From the NCBI GenBank assembly GCA_944320305.1, contig CALUGW010000018.1:1-63070 (forward strand): a DNA stretch of 63,070 nt, given 5' to 3'. The position numbers and the translations under genes were made by a program. This document shows positions 33,304 through 42,588 of the stretch, piece by piece (positions within the stretch are counted from its first letter, which is position 1; each line of letters starts with the position of its first letter). The notes under the pieces were generated by a model. It searched no databases and had not been told where the DNA came from. It was given only the letters and a program-made list of their open reading frames with translations. The DNA is from an uncultured Prevotella sp. GTDB lineage: Bacteria; Bacteroidota; Bacteroidia; Bacteroidales; Bacteroidaceae.

Positions 33304-34467
33304 ATGAGAAAACTACTGTTTCTATTTAGCATGGCTGCCGTGGCGGCCCTCTCGTCGTGCTCAAGCGACGAGGAGGGCGGCCCGGCCGCCGACATACCCG
33401 TGGGCTTCAGCGACGTGGAGATACGCCTCTCGGGCGGCGGCGCGGGCACCCGCGCCAGCATAGAGAGCGACGACAACGGGCTGTTCGAGGCCGAGGGGCT
33501 GGGCATCTTCGCCCTCGCAAGAGGGGTGATGGGCGTCAACGCCGGCGCACAGCCCATATCGTGGGCTGGCGACGCACCCGGCACCAAGACCTATGCCGTG
33601 CTGCTTGACAACGCCGAAGCCGACGCCACAAAGGACGACGTGGCCCAGGTGACGGACATCGAGTTTGCTGGCGGGCCAAAGTTCTACCCCATGGGCAACT
33701 GGTACCGCTACGGCTTCTACGGCTACTACCCGCGCACGGAGACCATCGAGATGGCCGACAGCTCCTGCACCGCCGTGCTGACCATCACGGGCAAGGAGGA
33801 CGTGATATACGGCAAGGCCGTCAACGACGATGAGGACTACGCCTACAGCGCGCTCTACTTCCGCCAGACGGGCAACACGGACAAGGTGCCGGCCATGCAG
33901 TTCGGCCACAAGCTGATGCGCATAACGTTCAGCGCCGTGCCCGGACCCGACACCGAGGGCGGCTCGACCTACACCAACGCCACCAACATGAAGGTGAAGA
34001 GCATCCGCGTGCTGGGCGTGCCCACCGAGGGCCGCCTGGTGCTGGCCGACCTCAAGAGCCCGCAGAACGAGGGCACGCTGACCTTCGACTGGGAGGACAC
34101 CGGGGCCATGGAGAACCTCGAGCTGACCGAGGCCGGCGACCTGCCCCTTACGCCCGACAACTACTACATGGAGGCGCCGGAGGGCAATCCCACCGAGAAG
34201 ACCATAGGCCAGGGCATTCTGCTGCCCGTGCCTGAGGCCGGAAGCGGATACAAGTACAAGGTGGAGGTGACGCTGGAAGACAAGTCTGGCAACGTCTACG
34301 AGTGCTCATATCCGCAGGAGCTGACCCTCGGCGAGGACAAGCAGTTCGAGGCCGGCAAGTCTTACAACGTGAAAATGACCATCAACGGCCCGAAGGAGAT
34401 AACGCTCCAGGCCAAGCTGACAAAGTGGGAGACGGTGGACGGCGCCCTGGGCGACCTGACATTCTGA
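33304..34467 (+). CDS. Fimbrillin family lipoprotein (third)
   Basis: A 387-residue fimbrillin-type lipoprotein, lipobox LSSC with Cys19. It has a Thr-Arg site (AGTRASIES, R50) at the same distance from the Cys as in its neighbours, the fimbrillin motif FGHKLMRITFSAVPG near 200-214, and the C-terminal strand SYNVKMTINGPKEITLQAKLTKW. It is more diverged than the two preceding copies and could be an accessory or tip subunit. It lies 38 bp after the second fimbrillin. Confidence 0.82.
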   Translation: MRKLLFLFSMAAVAALSSCSSDEEGGPAADIPVGFSDVEIRLSGGGAGTRASIESDDNGLFEAEGLGIFALARGVMGVNAGAQPISWAGDAPGTKTYAVLLDNAEADATKDDVAQVTDIEFAGGPKFYPMGNWYRYGFYGYYPRTETIEMADSSCTAVLTITGKEDVIYGKAVNDDEDYAYSALYFRQTGNTDKVPAMQFGHKLMRITFSAVPGPDTEGGSTYTNATNMKVKSIRVLGVPTEGRLVLADLKSPQNEGTLTFDWEDTGAMENLELTEAGDLPLTPDNYYMEAPEGNPTEKTIGQGILLPVPEAGSGYKYKVEVTLEDKSGNVYECSYPQELTLGEDKQFEAGKSYNVKMTINGPKEITLQAKLTKWETVDGALGDLTF

Positions 34468-34555
34468 CCCCGCCGGCAGCAAACTCTCACAGTGTGCCCG
34501 GCGCGGCGGCGCGCCGCGGCGGGCACACACCTCAACCGCAAACGCACAGACAAAG

Positions 34556-35110
34556 ATGAAGAAAACTCTACTGGCCCTGCTGATGGCCGCGGCCTGCGCC
34601 ACGGCGCGGGCACAGATGGTGGCCGTGAGCACCGATGTGCTGATGGACGCGCTGCAGACTCCCTCCATAGGGGGCGAGCTTGTGGTGGGCGAGCGCACGT
34701 CGGTGGGGCTGAGCGTGTTCGGCAACCACAACCCCTGGGGGCAGACAATGACGATTGTGGGCCTGCAGCCGGAGTGGCGCCACTACTTCTCAGGCCGGCC
34801 CATGCACCGCCACTTCATAGGCGTGGGAGCCGTGGGGGCGCAGTATGACATAACGTGGAAAGGCAAGGTCTACGACGGAACGGCCGTGGGCGCGGGCCTT
34901 ACGTTCGGCTACGTGATACCGCTGTCGCGCCGCCTCAACATCGACCTGCACGCCGGACTGGGCCTCATCTTCTATCGGCAGAAGGAATACTTCGAGGACG
35001 ACAGCTACGAGACAGACTACAACTACGGCCGGACGGCGCAGAGCAACGCCAAGGGCTACTGCCTGCTGCCCACGCGCATAGGCGTGTCGGTGGCCTACAT
35101 ACTGAAATAG
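34556..35110 (+). CDS. DUF3575 family outer-membrane protein
   Basis: A 184-residue exported barrel protein: signal peptide ending ATARAQ, then DVLMDALQTPSIGGELVVGE and the aromatic strands of DUF3575, ending RIGVSVAYILK. This is the usual length for stand-alone DUF3575 proteins, which sit next to fimbrillin genes in Bacteroidales. Function is unknown; an outer-membrane role in fimbria assembly is inferred. It is 14 bp ahead of the OmpA-like gene. Confidence 0.85.
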   Translation: MKKTLLALLMAAACATARAQMVAVSTDVLMDALQTPSIGGELVVGERTSVGLSVFGNHNPWGQTMTIVGLQPEWRHYFSGRPMHRHFIGVGAVGAQYDITWKGKVYDGTAVGAGLTFGYVIPLSRRLNIDLHAGLGLIFYRQKEYFEDDSYETDYNYGRTAQSNAKGYCLLPTRIGVSVAYILK

Positions 35111-35124
35111 AGCAGACAAAGACA

Positions 35125-37713
35125 ATGACATTGAGCACTAAGACTTTAAGGTGTGTGGCCATCGTCGCGGCCATAGTGACGGTGTGCATGAGAGCCTCCC
35201 GGGCCTGGGGCCAGGACGCTCCCATGCACGTGTCGTGCCAGGTGGCCAAGCTCACGGCCAACGGCAAGACATACTCGCAGGTGCAATACGCCGTGTTCAA
35301 GTCGATGAAACGCGCCGTGAAAGTCAAGAACGACATTGTTACGGCAGTGGCGGCCGAGAACGCCCTGGGCGCCACAGGCGCGGAGATAGACAACGCCCTG
35401 GCCAGCAGCGGCGCCACATGGAAGGACTCGCGGCCCAACGGCACGTTCGACCTGTCGGCCATGTCGGGGCAGGCCGTGGTGGTGTTCTGCGACAGGGAGG
35501 AGGCCGAGGTGTTCGAGATACGCGAGGGGCAGGAGCGCTACGAGCTGACGGTGCGCATGCGCCGCTCGCTGCGCGATGTGGTAGTGGAGGGCCAGCGCAG
35601 GCTGTTCCGCCCCACGTTCAAGAAAGTGCCGAGCATGGACACGGGCTACGAGACGCAGTTCAGCGTCAATGTGGTGCTGCCGGAGGGCTGGACACGCGAC
35701 GACTCGCGGCTGATAATACAGCCAATGGCCATCGACTGCCAGACGGAAGACACCATAGCCTATCTGCCGGCAATGGTCTATGAGGGCGGCGAATATCACA
35801 AGATGCAGGACCGCAGGATGCGCTTCGACTACTTCAGGAACGACCCGCTGGCCCCGGCCTACCGCTCAAGCGTGGCGCTGGCCGACGGACAGCCCTTCAT
35901 GCTCGACACCACCGTGACATTCCGCAAGCCCGACAAGGACAAGACATACAAGGGCCTCTACTACTGCGTGCTGGAGGACTACCACAGCAGCTACTACAAC
36001 AACGGCGGCGAGGGCACCGGCTCGTGTCTGGCGTTCAGGCCGTTCAAGTTTCTGGACTTCTCCGTGGCCTCGGCCAAGCTCGACGTGCACGACTTCAAGG
36101 TGGAGGCCGAGTCGCAGTTCTCGACCGTGCCCCGCAACCTGATGCTGAAGTTTGAGGTGGGCACGGACAGGCTCACGGCAGACTCGACAAACAATGTGGA
36201 GCTGGCCCGGCTCATAGACGAGCTGAAGTCATACGGCGACAAGCTGTTCCGCGTGAGGGTGGAGGGCGCGGCCTCGCCCGACGGCAACTACGAGAGCAAC
36301 CGCGCGCTGGCCGCCCGCCGCGCCGCCCGCGCGCTGGCCATAATCCGCCAGGGGCTGGGCCCGGGAGCCGACGTGCAGCTGCCGGCCCCCACCGTGAAGG
36401 TGTACACCTGGGACGACGTGGTGGAGCAGCTGAGGAACAGCGGCGCCGACACCACCATCATTGCCATGGTGCGCAACGTGGTGGCCACGACCGACAGCCG
36501 CCGCGTTAACATAGCGCTGCGCGGCCTGCCGTTCTACGACTCGGCCATAAGGCCCATCCTGGAGAGCCAGCGCATAATGAAGTGCTCATACTCCTACGAG
36601 CGCGACCACGTGATGACGCCGCAGGAGGCGGTGCAGGCCTACTACCAGTTCAAGGAGGACTACAAGACGGGCAAGAAGCGATTCTCCGACGGCGACTACT
36701 ACAACCTGTTCGCGACAGTGCGCGACAGCGCCGAGCTTGACACCATAACAGACATGGCCTACCGCCACATCACGGCCCAGCCGGGCTACGAGATGCTGAC
36801 GTTCTCGCCCTACGTGGCCAACCGCATGGCCCTGCTGAACATGAGGCGGGGCGTGCCCGACCCCAAGGTGCTGGCCCCGTTCATCGACTACACGGACAAG
36901 CGTGTGCCGGCCCGCAAGTATGAGGGCGGCGTGCAAGTGACCAAAAACCTGAAGGAAATACTCATAAACCAGGCCATAATATACTTCCAGGAGCAGCGGC
37001 TCGACACCGCCCAGTATCTCGTGGAGTGGGCGCCCAAGGACTCGATAACGGCAAAGCTGGAGAAGTTCATACACTTTGAGCGCTACTTCATAAAGTATAT
37101 CTCGGGCCAGTGCACGCCTGAGGAGGAGCGGCTCTGCGCCGACGCCTACGCCTATGTGGTGGAGTCGAGCGACATGAACAAGGCCATCATCTTCTCCGAG
37201 CTGCACGCCCAGCTCAACAAAACGCGCAAGGAGGCCGAGGAGTTTGTTGACAAGATGGACGACAACAACGCCAAGAAATGGTATCTGAAGGGCATACTCT
37301 GGAGCGAGGAGGCGGGCAAGGAGCCTCCGGTAGGCGTGGGCGACGACGGCTTCCGCGAGCTGGGCGACGTGGAGTTCATGCACCTGCAGAACACCGACCC
37401 GGCCGCGGCGGTGAGATACACCGAGGCGCTGCAGCGGCACAACGAGATGATGGCGGCGGCAGGAGCCGACAAGACGCCCCACTTTCTGGCCTACTTCCAG
37501 CACAGCTTCGACCTGGAGCCGAAGTACAAGCGGCTCTACGCCAACGAGGGGAACGTGAGCGACGACATACGCGAGAAGTTCCCCTACGAGGAGGCCAAGG
37601 CCGACGAATACCGCCGCAAGTTCAGCATACTGCACGCGGCGGCCCGCGGTAAGACTGCGGCGGAAGCCCCCGCTGACGGCAACGGAAACGACAACGGAAA
37701 CGAAACGAAATGA
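35125..37713 (+). CDS. Large OmpA-like periplasmic/outer-membrane protein of the fimbrial locus
   Basis: An 862-residue exported protein with a signal peptide (AIVAAIVTVCMRASRAWGQ). The first ~300 residues are beta-rich. An OmpA-C-like region near 338-410 (MLKFEVGTDRLTADSTNNVELARLIDEL, then RVEGAASPDGNYESNRALAARRAARAL) would bind peptidoglycan. The last ~400 residues are helical and TPR-like. This composition is known from Bacteroidales fimbrillin loci. The frame is open upstream, but only the ATG at 35125 gives a signal peptide and avoids overlap with the DUF3575 gene. It overlaps the next gene by 4 bp. Confidence 0.8.
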   Translation: MTLSTKTLRCVAIVAAIVTVCMRASRAWGQDAPMHVSCQVAKLTANGKTYSQVQYAVFKSMKRAVKVKNDIVTAVAAENALGATGAEIDNALASSGATWKDSRPNGTFDLSAMSGQAVVVFCDREEAEVFEIREGQERYELTVRMRRSLRDVVVEGQRRLFRPTFKKVPSMDTGYETQFSVNVVLPEGWTRDDSRLIIQPMAIDCQTEDTIAYLPAMVYEGGEYHKMQDRRMRFDYFRNDPLAPAYRSSVALADGQPFMLDTTVTFRKPDKDKTYKGLYYCVLEDYHSSYYNNGGEGTGSCLAFRPFKFLDFSVASAKLDVHDFKVEAESQFSTVPRNLMLKFEVGTDRLTADSTNNVELARLIDELKSYGDKLFRVRVEGAASPDGNYESNRALAARRAARALAIIRQGLGPGADVQLPAPTVKVYTWDDVVEQLRNSGADTTIIAMVRNVVATTDSRRVNIALRGLPFYDSAIRPILESQRIMKCSYSYERDHVMTPQEAVQAYYQFKEDYKTGKKRFSDGDYYNLFATVRDSAELDTITDMAYRHITAQPGYEMLTFSPYVANRMALLNMRRGVPDPKVLAPFIDYTDKRVPARKYEGGVQVTKNLKEILINQAIIYFQEQRLDTAQYLVEWAPKDSITAKLEKFIHFERYFIKYISGQCTPEEERLCADAYAYVVESSDMNKAIIFSELHAQLNKTRKEAEEFVDKMDDNNAKKWYLKGILWSEEAGKEPPVGVGDDGFRELGDVEFMHLQNTDPAAAVRYTEALQRHNEMMAAAGADKTPHFLAYFQHSFDLEPKYKRLYANEGNVSDDIREKFPYEEAKADEYRRKFSILHAAARGKTAAEAPADGNGNDNGNETK

Positions 37714-39848
37714 GACTGAGACTGAGACCATCGACAATAATCATCGCGCTGGCAATGGGCGCGCCCGGCTCCGCCCGGACAGCCGCCGCCGTGGCCGACA
37801 CGACTGCCGTGGCAACAGCGCCGGCCGCCGCCGACACCACAACCGCAACGGCAGGGAAAACGGCGGAGACCGCCGCCACCGCCGCGACGGAGCACAAGGC
37901 AGACACCGTGGCCAAGACCAGAGAGAACAAAGCCACCGGATTCAACGCGCTCGACTACATCCTTGAGCGCCGCTACCTGAGCCGCGGCGACGAGTTCGGC
38001 GGCCCGTGGTACAGCCATCTGTTCGTCGAGGCCGGCATGGGCGCCGAGCAGCTGTCGGCACCGGCTGACGACTACCGCTTCAACACGCTCACAACGGTGA
38101 GGATGGGCGTGGGCAAAACGCTCAACCGCCTGCACGCGCTCAGGCTCTCGCTCTACGCCGGCTTCGGTTTCCAGGAGTCCACAAACATGCTGCTCGGCAA
38201 GGCCGGAGGCCGCCTGGACCACCTGTTCAACCTGTCGTCATACTTCGACGGCTACAATCCCACACGCCTCGTCGAGGTGTCGTCGGTGCTGGGCATCGGC
38301 GGCCAGATGTCGCAGCTGAGGCGCAACACGGGCTGGAAAGCCGCCTTCGAGGGCCACGTGGGGCTGCAGTTCCGCTTCTACACCGGGCCGAGGGGCAGCA
38401 TAGCCGTGGAGCCTTACATCGGAATAGGCACAGACCAGGGCGACGTGAGCGAGGACAGAAACTGGCGCAAGTATGACTACTTCTACGGCGCGACGCTCAA
38501 CTATGTGTACTACCTGGGCGACCGTATGTCGCCGTCGCGCCGCCGCAAGCTCATAGACAGCCGCGCGGAGAGCGACCGCCTCAACGGCGACTCCACGCTG
38601 CAGTCGTGGCAGCAGCCGTGGTTCGTAGAGCTGGCGGCAGGCCCCCACATCATGGACTCGCCCGAGCTGGGCCGCGCCTCGACACTGGGCCACGAGACGG
38701 CACTGTCGGTCGGCAAGTGGCTCTCGCCAGCAATCGGCGTGAGGCTCACCGCCTCGCTGCGCTCGGCAAGATACTCCAAGGTGGCCTTCGAGTCGCCGTC
38801 GCCGTCATACGGCACCCATTACGAGCGCGAATACCACAAGGCTTACGCCGGAGCGCGGGTTGACGCGCTGCTCAACCCGCTGGGCTTCGCAAGGAGTTTC
38901 GCGTGGGACAAGCCGTTCGGATTCTACATCCTGCTGGGCGGCGAGCTGGGGCGCATGGTGCGCTACCTGCCCTCCGAGACGCTCAACTGCTGGTCGATGG
39001 CCTACGGCGCGGGCGTGCACCTGTGGGCACGCATATCCGACGGCGTGCAGGCGTTTGTGGAGCCGCGCGGCTCGTGGTACGTCTACAACATACCATATGC
39101 CGACGTGAGCAACCGGAGCATAAGGTGTACCGACGCCGGAATGAGCGTGAACGTGGGCCTGACCGTGAGCACCTACGACCGCCGGTACCGCCGGGCGAAG
39201 GCCGCCGAGGCCCCGCGCGGACGCATCACCGCCGGTCTGGGCGGCGGCACGAGCCTTGTCTACCGGCGCGACGCGGTGGCGGGCGGCGGCATGGACTACA
39301 ACGCCCAGGGCTGGGCGGAATACGGGTTCAACCGCGTGTCGGCGCTGAGGGCGGCGTTTGAGTACGTCTCGCTCGGCACACTGCACAGCACGCTGTTCTA
39401 TGACTACAACATGGACTTCCCGCAGGACGGCTTCCTGCGCACACAGCGCACCGGCGTATGGCACCGCCGCTACAGTCTGGGCATGGTGTCGCTAGCCTAC
39501 GCCGCCAACCTGACGGAGGCCATGTGCGGCCAGCGGGGCAGGCGCCTGTTTGACGTGACGGCCTGGGCCGGACCGGCACTGGTAATGCTCTTCGGCGAGA
39601 TGTCTGAGCTTGACGGGGCGGAGCGGGTGCAGGAGATGCACGAGTGCCGACTGGCCGACCCGGTGGGAATGGAGACAATGTTTGGCATACACGCCGGACT
39701 GAGGCTCACGGCAAACGTAACCCCGCGCCTGGGCGTCTATCTCTCGCCTGCGGTCTACGTGTGGAGCAAGGGCGAGCTGCCCGGAGTGGCGTTCATGGGA
39801 ACAAAGCACGTGGAGACGCTCAACGCCGGAGTGCAGTACAATTTTTAG
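37710..39848 (+). CDS. Large outer-membrane beta-barrel protein of the fimbrial locus
   Basis: A 712-residue protein with a signal-like N-terminus and an Ala/Thr-rich linker (about 20-75). Two similar barrel-like halves follow: one begins WYSHLFVEAGMGAEQL near 106, the second begins WFVELAAGPHIMDS near 305, and a possible third begins GRITAGLGGGTSLVY near 505. It ends with a typical barrel strand (VETLNAGVQYNF). It is coupled to the OmpA-like gene by ATGA and may act as the outer-membrane platform for the fimbria; that is inference. I do not recognise a named family over its full length. Confidence 0.72.
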   Translation: MRLRLRPSTIIIALAMGAPGSARTAAAVADTTAVATAPAAADTTTATAGKTAETAATAATEHKADTVAKTRENKATGFNALDYILERRYLSRGDEFGGPWYSHLFVEAGMGAEQLSAPADDYRFNTLTTVRMGVGKTLNRLHALRLSLYAGFGFQESTNMLLGKAGGRLDHLFNLSSYFDGYNPTRLVEVSSVLGIGGQMSQLRRNTGWKAAFEGHVGLQFRFYTGPRGSIAVEPYIGIGTDQGDVSEDRNWRKYDYFYGATLNYVYYLGDRMSPSRRRKLIDSRAESDRLNGDSTLQSWQQPWFVELAAGPHIMDSPELGRASTLGHETALSVGKWLSPAIGVRLTASLRSARYSKVAFESPSPSYGTHYEREYHKAYAGARVDALLNPLGFARSFAWDKPFGFYILLGGELGRMVRYLPSETLNCWSMAYGAGVHLWARISDGVQAFVEPRGSWYVYNIPYADVSNRSIRCTDAGMSVNVGLTVSTYDRRYRRAKAAEAPRGRITAGLGGGTSLVYRRDAVAGGGMDYNAQGWAEYGFNRVSALRAAFEYVSLGTLHSTLFYDYNMDFPQDGFLRTQRTGVWHRRYSLGMVSLAYAANLTEAMCGQRGRRLFDVTAWAGPALVMLFGEMSELDGAERVQEMHECRLADPVGMETMFGIHAGLRLTANVTPRLGVYLSPAVYVWSKGELPGVAFMGTKHVETLNAGVQYNF

Positions 39849-39868
39849 CGCAGAGCAAACAAGGAGGA

Positions 39869-41356
39869 ATGAAGATGAGAAGCATTAGATACGTTCTTGC
39901 GGCACTCGCCGTGCTTGCGTCCGCCGCCCCGGCAGGGGCACAAAGCGACCCCAAGGCCGCCGTGGCGGCCCTGGACACCGTGGTACGCAAGTATTCCAAC
40001 TATAAAAGCGTGCTCGACCCGTTCGTTGAGAAGGTGTACTCCAAGTTCCGCAAGAGCGCGGAAGTGGCCACCGGCATCGCCCGGTCGTACTACTCGTTCT
40101 CGCGGCCGGCAGGACAGCCCTACTACACATTCGTGACACGCGACAGCGCCAATGCCTACAAATACATCGCACTGGCCATCGAGGCCAAGCCTGACTACGT
40201 GCCGGCATACATCTTCGGCGGCGACATACAGGTGACAATGGCCGACCGCGAGGCCGCCGCCGACTGGTACCGGCGGGCCATCAAGGCCGGGCCGGCCAAT
40301 CCGGCGGGCTATCTGGCCTTTGCCGACCTGGTGATCGACGACGACTCGGCGGCAGCCGTCAGCACCCTTGAGGGCATCCGCAGCCATCTGCCCGACTTCC
40401 CCGTGGAACTGGCACTGGCCCGGATTTACGAAAAGCGCAACTACCTGCGCAACGCCGTGGCGTGCTTCGACCGTGCCGAGCGCGACAGCATGAACGCCGA
40501 AGACCTGGTGAGCTACGCCATGTTCCACTATCTTCTGGGCAACTTCCCGCGCAGTCTCGACGTCGCGCTCTATGGCCACGGCCGCTTTGCGGGCAACCCC
40601 GCGCTGAACCGCCTGGCCTTCTGGAACCACACTGACCTGAAGAACTATGACGAGGCGCTGGCCTTTGCCGACCTGCTGTTCAACAAATCGGAGAACCCGG
40701 AGATACAGCCCAAGGACTATCTTTACTACGGCTACGCCTACCTCGGCAAGAAACACTATGCCGAAGCGGTGGGAATGTTCGGGCGGCTCGCGGCTTCCGC
40801 CGACGCCGAGGAGCGCGACAAGAACACCGCCATGCAGGAAATCGCCAGGGCATACCAGTCGATGGGCGACTACGGCAAGGCCGCCGACGCCTGCCGCGCC
40901 TACATTGCCAAGCGCGAGAAAGACAGTCTTCTGTCGGCCTACGACTTGAATATGCTCGCCCAGATTTACATCGAACAGGGCGACTCACTGCCCGAGGGAC
41001 AGCAGGCGGCGGCCTGGCAACGGGCCGACTCGGTGCTCAGCATGATGACAGACCGCTTCCCCGCCAACGCCGACTACGCCCTCTACTGGCGCCTTGTGCT
41101 GGCCGCCAAGCAGGACCCCGAGTCCACAGAGGGGCTCGGACTGCCCCACGCGCAGCGCCTGGCAGCCGTCATACAGGCCATGCCCGAGCGGTCTGACATT
41201 GCCAACGCGCGCCTCGTGTTCGCCTACCGCTACCTCGGCTACTATTATTCATTCGTGCTCAACAGGCGCGCTCAGGGCCGCGTGTACTGGGAGAAGATTC
41301 TTGAAATAGAGCCTGAGAACAACGCCGCCAGAACCGTGCTCGGCCTGAAAGGCTGA
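39869..41356 (+). CDS. TPR-repeat periplasmic protein, last gene of the fimbrial operon
   Basis: A 495-residue protein with a signal peptide (VLAALAVLASAAPAGAQ, to residue 25) and tetratricopeptide repeats through most of its length, such as YKYIALAIEAKPDYVPAYIFGGDI, ADWYRRAIKAGPANPAGYLAFADL and YYSFVLNRRAQGRVYWEKILEIEP. A strong AGGAGG at 39862-39867 sits two bases before the ATG at 39869 and seven before a second ATG at 39875. It probably scaffolds other components. A bidirectional hairpin follows. Confidence 0.82.
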   Translation: MKMRSIRYVLAALAVLASAAPAGAQSDPKAAVAALDTVVRKYSNYKSVLDPFVEKVYSKFRKSAEVATGIARSYYSFSRPAGQPYYTFVTRDSANAYKYIALAIEAKPDYVPAYIFGGDIQVTMADREAAADWYRRAIKAGPANPAGYLAFADLVIDDDSAAAVSTLEGIRSHLPDFPVELALARIYEKRNYLRNAVACFDRAERDSMNAEDLVSYAMFHYLLGNFPRSLDVALYGHGRFAGNPALNRLAFWNHTDLKNYDEALAFADLLFNKSENPEIQPKDYLYYGYAYLGKKHYAEAVGMFGRLAASADAEERDKNTAMQEIARAYQSMGDYGKAADACRAYIAKREKDSLLSAYDLNMLAQIYIEQGDSLPEGQQAAAWQRADSVLSMMTDRFPANADYALYWRLVLAAKQDPESTEGLGLPHAQRLAAVIQAMPERSDIANARLVFAYRYLGYYYSFVLNRRAQGRVYWEKILEIEPENNAARTVLGLKG

Positions 41357-41382
41357 AGCCGCGCCAGAGACAGACACACGAT

Positions 41383-41422
41383 GCGGGCCGCAGACAGACT
41401 GATGATGCTGTCTGCGGCCCGC
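41383..41422. terminator. Bidirectional terminator after the fimbrial operon
   Basis: A perfect 15-bp stem (GCGGGCCGCAGACAG / CTGTCTGCGGCCCGC) with a 10-nt loop between the convergent TPR and gamma-carbonic anhydrase genes. Confidence 0.85.
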
Positions 41423-41470
41423 AGTGTCGTGTTTACGGCTGCCCAAAGCTGCGCCGGCCTGCGGCTGCGG

Positions 41471-41989
41471 TCAGGCTTTTCCGTCCTCGGCGCGATACCA
41501 TTTTGAATATTCCACATAGTGCGCGGCAAAGCTCTCGGCCTGCCCCTCACGCGCCATCTTGATGAACTTTGCCGGCACCCCGCCCCAAAGCTCATGCGCC
41601 CCAATCTTCGTGTTCTGCAGCACCAGGGCACCGGCGGCCACCACCGCGCCCTCGCCCACCTCGCAATTGTCGAGCAACGTGGCGCCCATGCCTATCAGTG
41701 CGCCGTCGCGTATGGTGCAGGCGTGCACCGTGGCATTGTGGCCTATGGTCACGTCGTTGCCTATGACGGTGGGGCCGGTGGTGTTGGTCACGTGTATGCA
41801 CGCGCCGTCCTGCACGTTGGTGCGGCTGCCGATGGTTATCGGGGCCACGTCGCCGCGCACCACCGCGTTGAACCACACGGAGCACTCGTCGCCCATTGTC
41901 ACCTCGCCCACTATCGTGGCGTTCTCGCTGAAGTAGCATTCTCTGCCCCATTTCGGAGCCAGTCCTTTGATAGATTTTATCAGTGCCAT
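41471..41989 (-). CDS. Gamma-carbonic anhydrase family protein
   Basis: A 172-residue left-handed beta-helix protein of the gamma-carbonic anhydrase/PaaY/YrdA group. The three metal-binding histidines are in place: H66 (CIHVTN), H84 (IGHNATVH) and H89. Hexapeptide repeats run from about residue 25 to 135, and a C-terminal helix follows. Many bacterial members bind zinc but have low or no carbonic anhydrase activity, so the reaction is uncertain. A -7 box TAAATTTG lies at 42026-42033. Confidence 0.93.
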   Translation of the reverse strand: MALIKSIKGLAPKWGRECYFSENATIVGEVTMGDECSVWFNAVVRGDVAPITIGSRTNVQDGACIHVTNTTGPTVIGNDVTIGHNATVHACTIRDGALIGMGATLLDNCEVGEGAVVAAGALVLQNTKIGAHELWGGVPAKFIKMAREGQAESFAAHYVEYSKWYRAEDGKA

Positions 41990-42025
41990 TGTTGTCTCAA
42001 GCTGTTCTCAGATTGTTTCCGACTG

Positions 42026-42033
42026 CAAATTTA
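42026..42033 (-). promoter_or_regulatory. -7 box of the gamma-carbonic anhydrase gene
   Basis: TAAATTTG on the minus strand, about 37 nt upstream of the ATG at 41989. The -33 region is poor. Confidence 0.5.
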
Positions 42034-42064
42034 CTCTATTTTCCTCAAAACCATGCCGTTTTGT

Positions 42065-42095
42065 TTTGCGCTTTTACGGGGAATGAGTAATTTTG
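42065..42095 (+). promoter_or_regulatory. Promoter of the thioesterase gene
   Basis: TTTG at 42065-42068, exactly 19 nt, then TAATTTTG at 42088-42095: a full consensus Bacteroidales promoter. The leader would be about 20 nt. Confidence 0.8.
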
Positions 42096-42121
42096 GGTTT
42101 GATTAAACAGCTTTATTCATT

Positions 42122-42493
42122 ATGTTAGAGACAGGACTTTCACACACAAGCCGTGTTGTTGTGAGCGACAGCAACACAGCCGCAGCCATGGGATCGGGCG
42201 ACATGGCGGTGCTCGCCACGCCCGCCATGCTCGCCCTGATGGAGAATGCCGCCATGCTTGCCGTGGCTTCCGAGCTACCCGAGGGCAGCACAACCGTTGG
42301 CGGACACATCGCCTCCTCCCACCTCGCACCGTCGCCGCTGGGAGCCGAGGTGTGCGCCCGCGCCACCCTCGAAAAGATTGACGGCCGCAAGCTCCACTTC
42401 AGCGTTGTGGCCATGCAGGGCGGCAAAGTGATCGGCGAGGGCACCCACCTGCGCTTCATCGTGGACCGCGAGCGGTTCATGGCGAAGATTTAG
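42122..42493 (+). CDS. Hotdog-fold thioesterase family protein
   Basis: A 123-residue protein with the hotdog layout of FlK-like thioesterases: a central helix (ATPAMLALMENAAMLAV) with the catalytic-type Glu, then VGGHIASSHLAPSPLGAEV and a final strand GGKVIGEGTHLRFIVD. The ending motif ERFMAKI is common in the group. It would hydrolyse an acyl-CoA or act in detoxification; the substrate is unknown. It has its own promoter and is followed by the repeat-bounded island at 42.5-43.2 kb. Confidence 0.88.
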   Translation: MLETGLSHTSRVVVSDSNTAAAMGSGDMAVLATPAMLALMENAAMLAVASELPEGSTTVGGHIASSHLAPSPLGAEVCARATLEKIDGRKLHFSVVAMQGGKVIGEGTHLRFIVDRERFMAKI

Positions 42494-42506
42494 CAAAGGG
42501 CAATAG

Positions 42507-42545
42507 GAATCTTAGGAATCATAGGACTCCTAAGATTCCCAAGCC
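42507..42545. repeat. Left boundary repeat of the four-helix-bundle island (repeat C)
   Basis: An inverted repeat, GGAATCTTAGGA and TCCTAAGATTCC, followed by CAAGCC. The same sequences bound the island on the right at about 43,157-43,207. Confidence 0.8.
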
Positions 42546-42588
42546 ACCAAGTGCACAGAATGTTTAACCAACTGTACAATTCACAATC

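Noticed and set aside
34855-35124. Upstream extension of the OmpA-like frame
   Set aside because: It overlaps the DUF3575 gene out of frame and is Arg/Pro-rich shadow sequence; the ATG at 35125 begins a signal peptide.
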